DNA of 16,793 nucleotides from an uncultured Oscillibacter sp. (GCA_947245315.1 CAMXNV010000021.1:1-16793), one strand, 5' to 3'. Numbered from the stretch's first letter, positions 1-8,008 are shown. Notes: generated by a model not told the origin, from the letters alone. Program-made: numbers and translations.

Positions 1-21
1 GTTCTCTTTCTCATAACCCTT

Positions 22-50
22 ATTATACCATAAAATCTTTATTTTGGACA
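22..50 (-). promoter_or_regulatory. Candidate leftward promoter at window edge
   Basis: On the minus strand there is a consensus TATAAT (22-27) preceded by TGG, which makes an extended -10 element. The -35 position 17 bp upstream (45-50) reads TGTCCA and matches the consensus poorly. The surrounding 80 bp are much more AT-rich than the rest of the window. If real, it drives a gene lying left of position 1, which cannot be seen. Confidence 0.4.
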
Positions 51-99
51 CTCCCGTTTTATCGCGCGTTTTATGATGTTCGATTTTACCCTGGCATGG

Positions 100-179
100 T
101 GTAGGGGCGATTATCAATCGCCCGGCCTCTGGAAAGATCGGTATTTGAAGAGGACGGGCGGCTGATAGCCGCCCCTACA
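100..179. repeat. Inverted pair of covarying hairpin units
   Basis: Two 25-nt units lie in opposite orientation (100-124 and 155-179), separated by 30 nt. Each holds a perfect 8-bp stem with a 3-nt loop: 105-112 with 116-123, and 156-163 with 167-174. Read in the same orientation, the units match at 21 of 25 positions. The four differences are exactly two base pairs exchanged on both sides of the stem (A-T to G-C and T-A to C-G). The outer ends share TGTAGGGGCG. This looks like a palindromic intergenic repeat family under structural selection; I do not recognise a named family. Confidence 0.65.
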
Positions 180-400
180 TAGCCGCCCTCACGATAAATC
201 TGCCAATCGGATATCCCTCGGAGCATTCCCTTAAAGCCGCTAAGCCCCCGCTAAGAAACCGCCCCCCATTCTCCCTCCGCTATGCCCAAACGCCCCTCTT
301 CCGTCCCATTCCCCGGGCAAATCCCCTCCAAATATTCTCCCCGCCGAAAAAACGGAGAAAATCCGAGGCCCTTTCCCGGAAAATTTGTTGCCTCTGTTCC
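180..400. other. Non-coding stretch, nothing recognised
   Basis: This stretch lies between the hairpin pair and the antiporter promoter. It is rich in short C runs. A 66-codon minus-strand frame (251-451) lies across it and the promoter, but it lacks a convincing ribosome binding site and any recognisable motif. I see no RNA gene, riboswitch or clear terminator here. Confidence 0.5.
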
Positions 401-429
401 TTGACGGCCCCCGGGCGGCGTGCTATGGT
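401..429 (+). promoter_or_regulatory. Promoter of the antiporter gene
   Basis: A -35 box TTGACG (401-406) is followed by a 17-bp spacer and a -10 TATGGT (424-429). A TG dinucleotide one base upstream of the -10 makes it an extended -10 element. The antiporter start codon lies 40 nt downstream, with AAGGTGG at 454-460 between them. Confidence 0.6.
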
Positions 430-469
430 AACTAAACCAATTCCCATACAATTAAGGTGGTCCTAAAAC

Positions 470-1732
470 ATGGAAATCCTAATCTGCCTCTCCGTCGCCC
501 TCATCGGGGGCCTGCTCCTCTCCCGCCCGGCCAAGCGCCTCAAGCTCCCCGCCGTCACGGCCTACCTGATCGCGGGCCTGCTGCTGGGGCCCTTCTGCAT
601 CGGGGCCCTGGGAGTCCCGGGCCTGGGCTTCGCCTCCATGGAGGCCACGGAGCGTTTGAACATCATCTCCCAGGTGGCCCTGGGCTTTATCGCCTTCACC
701 ATCGGCAACGAATTCCGCCTCAGCCAGCTCAAGACCATGGGCCGCCAGGCCATCGTGGTGGGCATCCTCCAGGCCGCGGCCGCCACCGTGCTGGTGGACC
801 TGGCCCTGGTGGCCCTGCACCTGGTCCGGCCGGAGGTCATCTCCGTCTCCTCCGCTATCACTCTGGGCTCCATCGCCGCCGCCACCGCCCCCGCCGCCAC
901 GCTGATGGTGGTCCGGCAGTACAAGGCCGACGGGCCCATGACCCGGCTCCTCCTGATGGTGGTGGCCATTGACGACGCGGTGGGCCTGGTCCTCTTCTCC
1001 GCCTCCTTCGGCGTGGCCCTGGCTTTGGAAAGCGGGGCCGTCAGCGTGGTCACCGTGCTGGTGGAGCCGGTGGTGGAAATTCTCCTCTCCCTGGCCCTGG
1101 GGGCCGCCGCGGGCCTGACCCTCTACTGGGTGGAGCGCTTCTTCCACTCCCGGAGCAAGCGCCTGTCCATCTCCATCGGCTTCGTCCTGCTGACGGCGGG
1201 CCTCTCCATGGTGGAGTTTGACCTGGCGGGGGTCCACTGCGGCTTCTCCCTGCTGCTGGTGTGCATGATGACCGGCACCCTCTTCTGCAACATCTGCGAC
1301 TTCTCCGAGGAGCTGATGGCCCGGGTGGACGGCTGGACCGCCCCCCTGTTCGTGCTGTTCTTCGTCCTCTCCGGCGCGGAGCTGGACCTGTCCGTCCTCC
1401 GGAACCCCTCCGTGCTGCTGATCGGCTTCGTGTACATCCTGGTCCGCTCCCTGGGCAAGTACCTGGGGGCCTACGGCAGCTGCGCCCTCACCGGGTGCAG
1501 CGAGAGCATCACCAAGCACCTGGGCGTCACCCTGCTGCCCCAGGCCGGTGTGGCCCTGGGCATGGCCATCACCGCCCAGAGCCTGTCCGACGGCGCGGTG
1601 GTCCGCAGCGTGGTCCTCTTCTCCGTCCTGGTCTACGAGCTGGTGGGCCCGGCGCTGACCAAGCGCTCCCTGCTGGCCGCCGGAGAGATTCAGCCCGAGG
1701 GCCGCACCTCCGCCCGGAAGAAGAACGCCTGA
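470..1732 (+). CDS. CPA2-type cation/proton antiporter
   Basis: This 420-residue membrane protein has the hydrophobic pattern of the Na+/H+ exchanger fold (PF00999, CPA2 branch, KefB/NapA-like). It would exchange Na+ or K+ for protons across the cytoplasmic membrane. Residues 168-169 are the Asp-Asp pair (AIDDAVGL) that marks electrogenic antiporters. ATAPA at 138-142 fits the unwound helix near the ion site, and LLPQAGVALG near the C-terminus matches the conserved late helix. The protein ends in a short basic tail and has no RCK/TrkA-N domain, so NAD- or glutathione-gated control of the Kef kind is unlikely. The start is set by AAGGTGG at 454-460, nine bases upstream. It is monocistronic, with its own promoter and terminator. 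Ion specificity cannot be read from the sequence. Confidence 0.88.
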   Translation: MEILICLSVALIGGLLLSRPAKRLKLPAVTAYLIAGLLLGPFCIGALGVPGLGFASMEATERLNIISQVALGFIAFTIGNEFRLSQLKTMGRQAIVVGILQAAAATVLVDLALVALHLVRPEVISVSSAITLGSIAAATAPAATLMVVRQYKADGPMTRLLLMVVAIDDAVGLVLFSASFGVALALESGAVSVVTVLVEPVVEILLSLALGAAAGLTLYWVERFFHSRSKRLSISIGFVLLTAGLSMVEFDLAGVHCGFSLLLVCMMTGTLFCNICDFSEELMARVDGWTAPLFVLFFVLSGAELDLSVLRNPSVLLIGFVYILVRSLGKYLGAYGSCALTGCSESITKHLGVTLLPQAGVALGMAITAQSLSDGAVVRSVVLFSVLVYELVGPALTKRSLLAAGEIQPEGRTSARKKNA

Positions 1733-1761
1733 GCCCATCCCCCAATGTTCTCCCATACAAA

Positions 1762-1800
1762 AGCCCCGGCGACTTCCGTCGCCGGGGCTCTCTTATTTTC
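1762..1800. terminator. Bidirectional intrinsic terminator
   Basis: A perfect 12-bp GC-rich stem (1762-1773 with 1778-1789) has the loop TTCC. It is followed on the plus strand by CTCTTATTTT and on the minus strand by TTTGTA. It lies between the convergent antiporter and uxuB genes and probably ends both transcripts. The same stem recurs near 10652 and 10843. Confidence 0.85.
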
Positions 1801-1805
1801 AGCCG

Positions 1806-3419
1806 TCAAGCCAAATACCGTTTCAGCGTCTCCCGCACGGCGCCGGGGCCGGCCAGCAGCTCCTTGGTCATTCCCTGGATCTTCTCGCTCAGGCCCATCT
1901 CCGCCAGGTCGCAGCCGAAGATGACGGGATTCCGGAGAATCTCCTCCAGCTTGCCATTGACGCTCTCGGGCTCGCCCAGGGTCACGCCCTGGAGCTTGGC
2001 CTGGAGCTCCGCCAGCATGGGGTCCCCGCTGCACGGGAAGGGCTTGCCCTCGTCGTCCACCGCCAGCAGGTAGCGCAGCCACCCGGCGATGACCAGGGGG
2101 ATGAAGGTCAGCGTCCTCGGGTCCAGGCCGGGCCGCCCGGCGTAGGCCTTGATGGTCTCCCCGAAGCGGACGGACATCTTCTGGCTGGTGTCCATGGCGA
2201 TGCGCTGGGGGGTGTCCGGCAGGAAGGGGTTGGGGAAGCGCCGGTCGATGACCTCGTGGATGAAGTCCATGGGCTTGATGATCCCCGGGTCCGTCACCAC
2301 GGGCATGCCCTCCACGTAGCCGATTTTCTCAATGAGGCCCTTGAGCTCCGGGTCCGTCATCTCGGCGGCGATGGACTCGTAGCCCAGGAGGCAGCCGTAG
2401 ATGGCCAGGGCGGTGTGGAGGGGGTTGAGGCAGGTCATGACCTTCATCCGCTCCACGTTGTTCACCGTGTCCCGGTCCGTCATGAAGACCCCGGCCTTCT
2501 CCAGGGGCGGGCGGCCGTTGGGGAAGCGGTCCTCGATGACCAGGTACTGGGGTCCCTCCGCGTTGACAAAGGCGGCGGTGTAGCCGTTTTTCGAGGTCAC
2601 CTTGACCTTCATGTCCTCGAACCCGGCCTCCGCCAGGGCCTTCTCCACGGCGGGGGCGGGCCGGGGGGTGATCTTGTCGATCATGGTCCAGGGGAAGGAG
2701 ACGTTGTTCTCGTCCTCCACCCAGGAGGCAAACTCCCGGGAGACGAAGCCGTTCGCCAGCCACTTGTCCACCATGGTGACCACGCTGTTCCGGAGCTTCT
2801 CCCCGTTCCGGGAGCAGTTGTCCGTGCTGACCACGGCCATGGGGTACTTCCCGGCGTTGAAGCGCTCCAGCAGCAGGGCCGCCACCTTGCCCATGGCGGA
2901 GGAGCAGCCCTGGGGCCCGGCGGCGAAGTCCTTCTCCGCCAGGGGGGTGAAGTTCCCGTCCATGCCCGTCAGGGCATAGCCCTTCTCGGTGATGGTGAAG
3001 GTGATGAGCTGGAGGGAGGGGGTGCGGAAGATGGCCTTGAGCCTCTCCCAGTCCTCCGGGAAGCTCTGGTCCGCCCGGAGGGCCCCGGCCACGGAGCCCA
3101 CCACGGTCTTCTCCATGTTCCCGTCGGGCATCAGGGTGACCAGCAGGCTCAGGTTGTCATAGGGCCCGTAGGTATTTTCCACGATCTCATAGTCAAAGGT
3201 CTCCGCGGTGTAGAGGCCCCCCTTCACCAGCCCCTGCTCGATGAGGGACTGCTGGAGCATGGCGTGGAAGGCCCGGAACAGGCTCCCGGCGCCGAAGTGG
3301 ACCCAGGTGGGACGGGCCTCCGTCTCGGCGGCCATGTCCTTCCAGTCGAACTTCGGCAGGGTGACGCCCGCCGCCTCCCAGGCGGCCCGGTTCTGGATGC
3401 TCTCATAGTTCAGCTTCAT
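1806..3419 (-). CDS. uxuB: Fructuronate reductase (D-mannonate oxidoreductase), mannitol dehydrogenase family
   Basis: This 537-residue NAD-dependent cytosolic enzyme of the long-chain polyol dehydrogenase family would reduce D-fructuronate to D-mannonate. The N-terminal Rossmann region shows HFGAGSLFRAFH (41-52), and a substrate-region motif STDNCSRNG lies at 198-206. The catalytic triad is readable as K326, N332 and H335 in KVMTCLNPLH. Its Lys-Asn spacing is one residue longer than the K-x4-N seen in E. coli-type members. The start is backed by AAGGAGAG just upstream. It is the last gene of the hexuronate operon, 68 nt after eda. The family also holds mannitol, altronate and arabinitol enzymes. 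The fructuronate assignment rests on uxuA, uxaC and eda beside it; tagaturonate reduction is the main alternative. Confidence 0.85.
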   Translation of the reverse strand: MKLNYESIQNRAAWEAAGVTLPKFDWKDMAAETEARPTWVHFGAGSLFRAFHAMLQQSLIEQGLVKGGLYTAETFDYEIVENTYGPYDNLSLLVTLMPDGNMEKTVVGSVAGALRADQSFPEDWERLKAIFRTPSLQLITFTITEKGYALTGMDGNFTPLAEKDFAAGPQGCSSAMGKVAALLLERFNAGKYPMAVVSTDNCSRNGEKLRNSVVTMVDKWLANGFVSREFASWVEDENNVSFPWTMIDKITPRPAPAVEKALAEAGFEDMKVKVTSKNGYTAAFVNAEGPQYLVIEDRFPNGRPPLEKAGVFMTDRDTVNNVERMKVMTCLNPLHTALAIYGCLLGYESIAAEMTDPELKGLIEKIGYVEGMPVVTDPGIIKPMDFIHEVIDRRFPNPFLPDTPQRIAMDTSQKMSVRFGETIKAYAGRPGLDPRTLTFIPLVIAGWLRYLLAVDDEGKPFPCSGDPMLAELQAKLQGVTLGEPESVNGKLEEILRNPVIFGCDLAEMGLSEKIQGMTKELLAGPGAVRETLKRYLA

Positions 3420-3487
3420 AAAGCGTTCTCTCCTTGTCTCCGCCGCCGGGGGCCCGGGGCGGACGTCATAATCTCATTCCCGGGGAC

Positions 3488-4132
3488 TCAGCCCCGGCGG
3501 GCCTCCTCCACGATGGCCCGGGAGCGCTTGCACAGCTCCGTGATCTCCTCCCAGCGCTGGCCCTCGATGAGCTCGGCGGTGACCATGTAGGACCCGCCGC
3601 AGGCGGCCACCACGGGGGAGGCGGCGTACTCCGCCAGGTTCTTCAGGGAGACGCCCCCGGTGGGCATCACCTTGAACTGGGGGAAGGGGGCGCTCATGGC
3701 CTTGATCTTGGCCAGACCGCCGGACTGCTCGGCGGGGAAGAATTTCAGCACCTCCAGGCCGAATTTCAACGCGGCGTGGTAGTCCGTGGGGGTGGTGCAC
3801 CCGGGGTAGATGGGCAGGCCCTTCTCCTGGGCGTAGGCCACCAGCTCCCCGTCGAAGCCCGGGGTCACCAGGAACTGGCCCCCGGCGGCCAGGGCGGCGT
3901 CGATCTGCTCCTTCGCGGTGACGGTGCCCGCCCCGACGATCATGTCGGGGACGGCCTCCCGGATCAGGCGGATGGCCCGGTCGGCCCCGGCGGCCCGGAA
4001 GGTGATCTCCGCCACCGGAACGCCTCCGGCGCAGAGGGCCTTGGCCAGGGGGACGGCGTCCCGCTCCGGATTGCTTAGTTTGATGACGGGGACAATCCCG
4101 ATTTTGGAAATCGCTTCGTTCATGGCGTTCAT
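3488..4132 (-). CDS. eda: KDPG/KHG aldolase
   Basis: This 214-residue class I aldolase would split 2-keto-3-deoxy-6-phosphogluconate into pyruvate and glyceraldehyde-3-phosphate, and often also cleaves 4-hydroxy-2-oxoglutarate. The Schiff-base lysine is K130 in LKFFPAE and the catalytic glutamate is E42 in AEITFR. GAGT (67-70), TPGFD (90-94) and MPTGG (156-160) are the usual barrel motifs, and the length is normal for the family. The frame stays open upstream to 4279, but AAAGGAG seven bases before the ATG at 4132 decides the start; a second ATG lies at 4123. It begins 34 nt after uxaC. Its phosphorylated substrate requires KDG kinase, which is not encoded in the window. Confidence 0.95.
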   Translation of the reverse strand: MNAMNEAISKIGIVPVIKLSNPERDAVPLAKALCAGGVPVAEITFRAAGADRAIRLIREAVPDMIVGAGTVTAKEQIDAALAAGGQFLVTPGFDGELVAYAQEKGLPIYPGCTTPTDYHAALKFGLEVLKFFPAEQSGGLAKIKAMSAPFPQFKVMPTGGVSLKNLAEYAASPVVAACGGSYMVTAELIEGQRWEEITELCKRSRAIVEEARRG

Positions 4133-4166
4133 CGCTATGCTCCTTTCTTTGGAAACGCGGTCCGGG

Positions 4167-5555
4167 TCACACCCCGAACCGGAAGAATCGGTTGGTGTTG
4201 TGGAAACAGACGTCCGCCACCAGGCGGCGCAGGGCCTCCCGGTCGTCGGGGTACTGGCCGCTCTCCACCCACTCTCCAATCAGCTCGCAGAGAATCCGGC
4301 GGAAGTACTCGTGCCGGGTGTAGCTGAGGAAGGACCGGGAGTCTGTCAGCATGCCCACAAAGCGGCCCAGGACGCCGTTACAGGCCAGGTCCGTCAGGTG
4401 GGCCCGCATGCCGGGGCGGCTGTCGTTGAACCACCAGGCGCTGCCGTGCTGGAGCCCGCCGCCGTCCCCCTGGAAACAGGCCAGGATGGAGTCGATGGCG
4501 GTGTTGTCCCCGGGGTTCAGGGAGTAGGCGATCAGCCTGGGCAGGCCCCCGTTCTCCTGGAAGGCGTTGAGGAGGGGGGCCAGGTTCTCCACCCCGCTGC
4601 GGCTGTTCACGGCGTCGTGGCCGTGGTCCGGGCCCATGAGGGCCACGGCGGGCCGGTTCACGTTTCTGAGGCAACCGAAGTGAATCTGCATCACCCAGCC
4701 CAGCTCCGCGTACCTCTTGGCACAGGCCACTGTCACCAGGGTCTTGTAGGCGTCCGCCTCCTCCGGGGCGGGGGCCTGTCCCGCCATGGCCTTGCGGAAG
4801 GCGGCGTCGGCCAGCTCCGGGTCCGGAGGAGCGTACATGCAGGCGTCCAGGCCGTGGTCCGCGCAGAGGCAGCCGTGGGCTTGGAAGTAGTCGATCCGCT
4901 CCAGCAGCAGCCCGACTGCCTCTTCGGCGGAGGACGGCTCCCGGCCCGCCCCCAGGCGGCGGATATACGAGGCGAAGCCCGGCTTCTCGATGTTGACGGC
5001 CTGGTCGGGCCGGAAAGCCGGGAGGACCTTGATCTCCATGGTCTCGTCCGCCGCGATGGCCTCGTGCCACCGGAGGTCGTCCGCCGGGTCGTCCGTGGTG
5101 CAGAGGGCCCGCACGTCAAAGCGCCGCATCAGCGCCCGGGCGGTGAGGCCTTGCAGCCGCTCGTTGGCCTGGTCGTAGATCCGCCGGGCGCTCTCCGGCG
5201 TCAGGGGCTCCGTGATGCCGAAGCCCCGCTGGAGCTCCAGGTGGCTCCAGTGGTAGACCGGGTTCCCCATGAGCTGGGGCATCGTTTGGGCGAAAGCCTC
5301 GAACTTCTCCCAGTCGGAGGCCCCGCCGGTGATCTTCTCCTCCGGGACCCCGGCGGCCCGCATGAGCCGCCACTTGTAATGGTCTCCCCCCAGCCAGACC
5401 TGGGTGATGCTGTCAAAGCGCCGGTCCCCGGCGATCTCCTTGGGGTCGATGTGACAGTGGTAGTCGATGATGGGCAGGGTCTCCGCCGTGCCGTGGTAGA
5501 GCTCCCTGGCCGTGCCGGTGGAGAGGAGAAAGTCCCGGTCCATGAAGCCCGTCAT
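4167..5555 (-). CDS. uxaC: Glucuronate (uronate) isomerase
   Basis: This 462-residue cytosolic enzyme would interconvert D-glucuronate and D-fructuronate (and D-galacturonate and D-tagaturonate). It belongs to the amidohydrolase superfamily. The metal-site motif DYHCHID lies at 31-37. The C-terminal block TDSRSFLSYTRHEYFRRIL (about 404-422) and the ending NTNRFF are characteristic of UxaC. The length is close to the usual 465-470 residues, so it is complete. Its ATG overlaps the uxuA stop by four bases (ATGA, 5552-5555), so the two are probably translationally coupled. A weak GAGGGG lies about nine bases upstream of the start; an internal ATG four codons in is the alternative. It would catalyse the first step after uptake. 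Confidence 0.95.
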   Translation of the reverse strand: MTGFMDRDFLLSTGTARELYHGTAETLPIIDYHCHIDPKEIAGDRRFDSITQVWLGGDHYKWRLMRAAGVPEEKITGGASDWEKFEAFAQTMPQLMGNPVYHWSHLELQRGFGITEPLTPESARRIYDQANERLQGLTARALMRRFDVRALCTTDDPADDLRWHEAIAADETMEIKVLPAFRPDQAVNIEKPGFASYIRRLGAGREPSSAEEAVGLLLERIDYFQAHGCLCADHGLDACMYAPPDPELADAAFRKAMAGQAPAPEEADAYKTLVTVACAKRYAELGWVMQIHFGCLRNVNRPAVALMGPDHGHDAVNSRSGVENLAPLLNAFQENGGLPRLIAYSLNPGDNTAIDSILACFQGDGGGLQHGSAWWFNDSRPGMRAHLTDLACNGVLGRFVGMLTDSRSFLSYTRHEYFRRILCELIGEWVESGQYPDDREALRRLVADVCFHNTNRFFRFGV

Positions 5556-6610
5556 CGGTCAAGCCCCTCAATCTCGCCGCCGTTGGCCTCGATGAGCCCG
5601 TTGAGGTAGGCGCTGCCCAGGGCCCGGTCGTAGAGGCCGTAGCCCGGCTTGCCGGTCTCCCCCCAGATCATGCGGCCGTGGTCCGGGCGGAACCAGCCGT
5701 TGAAGCCCGTGTCCACCAGGGCCTTTACGATGGCGTTCATATCCAGGGAGCCGTTCTTTGTCAGGTGGCCGGTCTCCTCGAAGGAGGTGTCCGGCAGGAT
5801 CTTCACATTCCGCAGGTGCATGAAGCCGATGCGCCCCATGGCGGAGTACTTCCGCACCAGGGCGGGGACGTCGTTCTCCGGGGAGCAGCCCAGGGAGCCG
5901 GTGCACAGGCACAGGGCGTTGCTGGGGCTGTCCACGATGGAGAGGTAGCGGTCCAGGTTCTTCTCGCAGGTGACCACCCGGGGCAGCCCGAAGATGGGAT
6001 ACGGGGGATCGTCGGGGTGGAGGGCCATGACCACGCCGCAGGACTCCGCCACGGGGATGACCCGCTGGAGGAAGTAGGCGATGTTCTCCCACAGGCCCTC
6101 CTCTCCCAGCTCGCCGTAGGCCCGGATCAGGTCCCGGACCTGGTCCTGGGTATAGCTGGCGTCCCAGCCGGGGAGGTGGATGTCGTCCTTCAGGGGGTCC
6201 AGGCCCTTCATCTGCTCCCAGTACATGACCAGGCTGGTGGAGCCGTCCTCGGCGGCCTTGTCCAGCTGGGTCCGGGTCCAGTCGAAGACGGGCATGAAGT
6301 TGTAGGTGACGCACTTGACCCCGTACTTGGCGCAGCGGCGGATGGACTCGCAGTAGTGCTCGATGTGCCGGTCCCGCTCCGGGAGGCCCAGCTTAATCTC
6401 CTCGGTGACGGGGATGGACTCCACCACGTCGAAGACCAGGCCCTTGGCGGCGCAGAGCTCCGCCAGGCGGCGGATGCTCTCCTCCGGCCAGACCTCGCCG
6501 GGCTTCACGTCGTAGACGGCGGAGACGATGGAGCGCATGCCGGGAATCTGCCGGATGGCGTCCAGGGTGACGGGGTCGCTCTCCCCGTACCAGCGGAAGG
6601 AACTTTTCAT
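5552..6610 (-). CDS. uxuA: Mannonate dehydratase
   Basis: This 352-residue metal-dependent dehydratase of the UxuA family (xylose-isomerase-like TIM barrel) would convert D-mannonate to 2-keto-3-deoxygluconate. Residues expected at the divalent-metal site are visible: H198 in ALHPDDPP, C236 in LCLCTGS, H265 in FMHLRN, and D310 with H311 in FRPDHGRM. The length fits the family. The start is supported by AAAGGAG eight bases upstream. It is the first catabolic gene after the transporter genes, separated from dctM by 96 nt that contain a perfect hairpin, and it overlaps uxaC by four bases. The E. coli enzyme is somewhat longer; this is the shorter Gram-positive form. Confidence 0.95.
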   Translation of the reverse strand: MKSSFRWYGESDPVTLDAIRQIPGMRSIVSAVYDVKPGEVWPEESIRRLAELCAAKGLVFDVVESIPVTEEIKLGLPERDRHIEHYCESIRRCAKYGVKCVTYNFMPVFDWTRTQLDKAAEDGSTSLVMYWEQMKGLDPLKDDIHLPGWDASYTQDQVRDLIRAYGELGEEGLWENIAYFLQRVIPVAESCGVVMALHPDDPPYPIFGLPRVVTCEKNLDRYLSIVDSPSNALCLCTGSLGCSPENDVPALVRKYSAMGRIGFMHLRNVKILPDTSFEETGHLTKNGSLDMNAIVKALVDTGFNGWFRPDHGRMIWGETGKPGYGLYDRALGSAYLNGLIEANGGEIEGLDR

Positions 6611-6668
6611 AGGGGGTTCTCCTTTCTCAATTTGGATTCCTAAATTTCAGCTGTTTTACAGCGCCGTA

Positions 6669-6697
6669 TGGAACAGAATCCTTTGGATTCTGTTCCA
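6669..6697. repeat. Perfect 13-bp hairpin between dctM and uxuA
   Basis: Positions 6669-6681 pair perfectly with 6685-6697 around a TTT loop. There is no U-run on the minus strand just after it, so it is not a normal terminator. Short direct repeats GCGCCG flank it (6661-6666 and 6700-6705). It lies inside the hexuronate operon, at the boundary between transport and catabolic genes. An RNA-processing or stability site, or a small inserted palindrome, would both fit. Confidence 0.6.
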
Positions 6698-6706
6698 CTG
6701 CGCCGG

Positions 6707-8008
6707 CTATACAAGCCCAGCCAGCCCGGGGAGGCCCATGCTGAGGACAGGGAGATAGGTGACCAGCAGCAGGCCCACCAGGATGGCGGCGTAGTACCAG
6801 AGCATGTAGGGAATCGTCTTGGCCAGGGTGGTCCGGCCCACCTTGATGGACACGAAGAGGGTGTTGCCCACCGGCGGCGTGATGTTGCCGATGCAGAGGT
6901 TGTAGACCAGGATCAGGCCGAAGTGGACGGGGTGCATGCCGAAGGTCTTGACAATGGGCAGGAAGAGGGGAGTGAAGATCAAGATGGCGGGCGTCACGTC
7001 CATGAAGGTCCCCGCCACCAGGAGGATGACGTTCATGATGAGGAGGATCAGGTACTTGTTCTCCGTCAGGCCCAGCAGGGCGGCGGACACCGCCTGGGGA
7101 ATCTGGTTGAAGGACATGACCCAGCCCAGGATGTTGGACACCCCGATGAGGAAGACCACCATCCCACTCATTTTAGCACTATCTACCACAATATTCCAGA
7201 AGCTTTTTAACGTAATATTCCGGTAGCACACCCCCAGAATCAGGGCGTAGACCACGGCGATGGCCGAGCCCTCGGTGGCCGTGAAGACGCCGCCCACGAT
7301 GCCCCCGATGACCACCACGATCAAGGACAGGGCCGGGAGGGCCCGGAGGGTAACCCGGCCCAGGTTGCCCCAGTCGTACTGCCCGGGGATGCCCCGGTAG
7401 CCCTTGCGCCTGGCCAGGAAGACGCCCATGAGGATGCAGCACACCGTCCACAGCAGGCCCGGCACATAGCCCCCCAGGAACAAGGCCGCCACGGAGGTGC
7501 CCCCGGAGGCCAGGGAGTAGGTAATCAGGGCGTTGGACGGGGGAATCAGCAGGCCCGAGGGGGCGGAGGCCCCGTTGGTGGCCGCGCAGAGGGCCGGGTC
7601 ATAGCCCTGCTCCTCCTCCCCCTGGCGGACCATGCTGCCCACCGCCGCCGCCGCGGCGGAGGCGGAGCCGGAGATGGCCCCGAAGAGGGCGTTGGCCCCG
7701 GCGTTGGTCACCAGCAGGGCGCCGGGAAGCTTCCCCAGCAGGGCCATGACAAAGTCCACCAGCCGCTTGGCGATGCCCCCCTGGTTCATCAGGTTCCCCG
7801 CCAGGATGAAGAAGGGGATGGCCGTGAGGCTGAAGCTGCTCATGCCCACAAAGGTGCGCTGGGCCGCCGTCACCACGGACACGTCCAGCTCCATGGTGGG
7901 CAGGATGGCCGTCAGGGCGGCGATGCCGATGGAGTAGGCGATGGGCACCCCCAGGGCCAGGAGGAACAGCAGCACCGCCAGAATGAGGACGAGAGAGGAA
8001 ATCGCCAT
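6707..8008 (-). CDS. dctM: TRAP transporter large permease (DctM)
   Basis: This 433-residue polytopic membrane protein is the transport subunit of a tripartite ATP-independent periplasmic-type transporter, driven by an ion gradient. Family blocks visible are AIPFFILAGNLM (63-74), NGASAPSGLLIPPSN (145-159) and GNITPPVGNTLF near the C-terminus. The start has AAAGGAGG eight bases upstream, lying inside the end of dctQ. The ATG directly follows the dctQ stop (TAAATG). About 20 codons at 7166-7222 are strikingly AT-rich in an otherwise GC-rich gene and also contain a promoter-like sequence. Its position before uxuA suggests a hexuronate substrate; this is inferred from context. Confidence 0.93.
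   Translation of the reverse strand: MAISSLVLILAVLLFLLALGVPIAYSIGIAALTAILPTMELDVSVVTAAQRTFVGMSSFSLTAIPFFILAGNLMNQGGIAKRLVDFVMALLGKLPGALLVTNAGANALFGAISGSASAAAAAVGSMVRQGEEEQGYDPALCAATNGASAPSGLLIPPSNALITYSLASGGTSVAALFLGGYVPGLLWTVCCILMGVFLARRKGYRGIPGQYDWGNLGRVTLRALPALSLIVVVIGGIVGGVFTATEGSAIAVVYALILGVCYRNITLKSFWNIVVDSAKMSGMVVFLIGVSNILGWVMSFNQIPQAVSAALLGLTENKYLILLIMNVILLVAGTFMDVTPAILIFTPLFLPIVKTFGMHPVHFGLILVYNLCIGNITPPVGNTLFVSIKVGRTTLAKTIPYMLWYYAAILVGLLLVTYLPVLSMGLPGLAGLV
7170..7198 (-). promoter_or_regulatory. Possible internal promoter within dctM
   Basis: On the minus strand an extended -10 (TGC then TAAAAT, at 7170-7175) is preceded by a 17-bp spacer and a poor -35 TGGAAT (7193-7198). It lies in the AT-rich codon cluster and points towards uxuA. 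It could be an accident of base composition. Confidence 0.25.

Noticed and set aside
251..451. 66-codon minus-strand frame before the antiporter
   Set aside because: It lacks a good ribosome binding site, has no recognisable motif and covers the antiporter promoter on the opposite strand.
479..1756. 425-codon minus-strand frame opposite the antiporter
   Set aside because: It is a low-complexity Gly/His/Gln-rich translation typical of the antisense of a GC-rich gene; the plus strand encodes a clear membrane protein family.
2256..3590. 444-codon plus-strand frame opposite uxuB
   Set aside because: It is an antisense shadow with Gly/His/Val bias and no domain, while uxuB on the other strand has catalytic motifs throughout.
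4133..4279. N-terminal extension of eda
   Set aside because: It would run into the end of uxaC; the strong ribosome binding site before 4132 and the normal family length fix the shorter start.
3918..5609. 563-codon plus-strand frame opposite eda and uxaC
   Set aside because: It is long only because of high GC content; it spans two real genes in antisense and has no motif or ribosome binding site of note.
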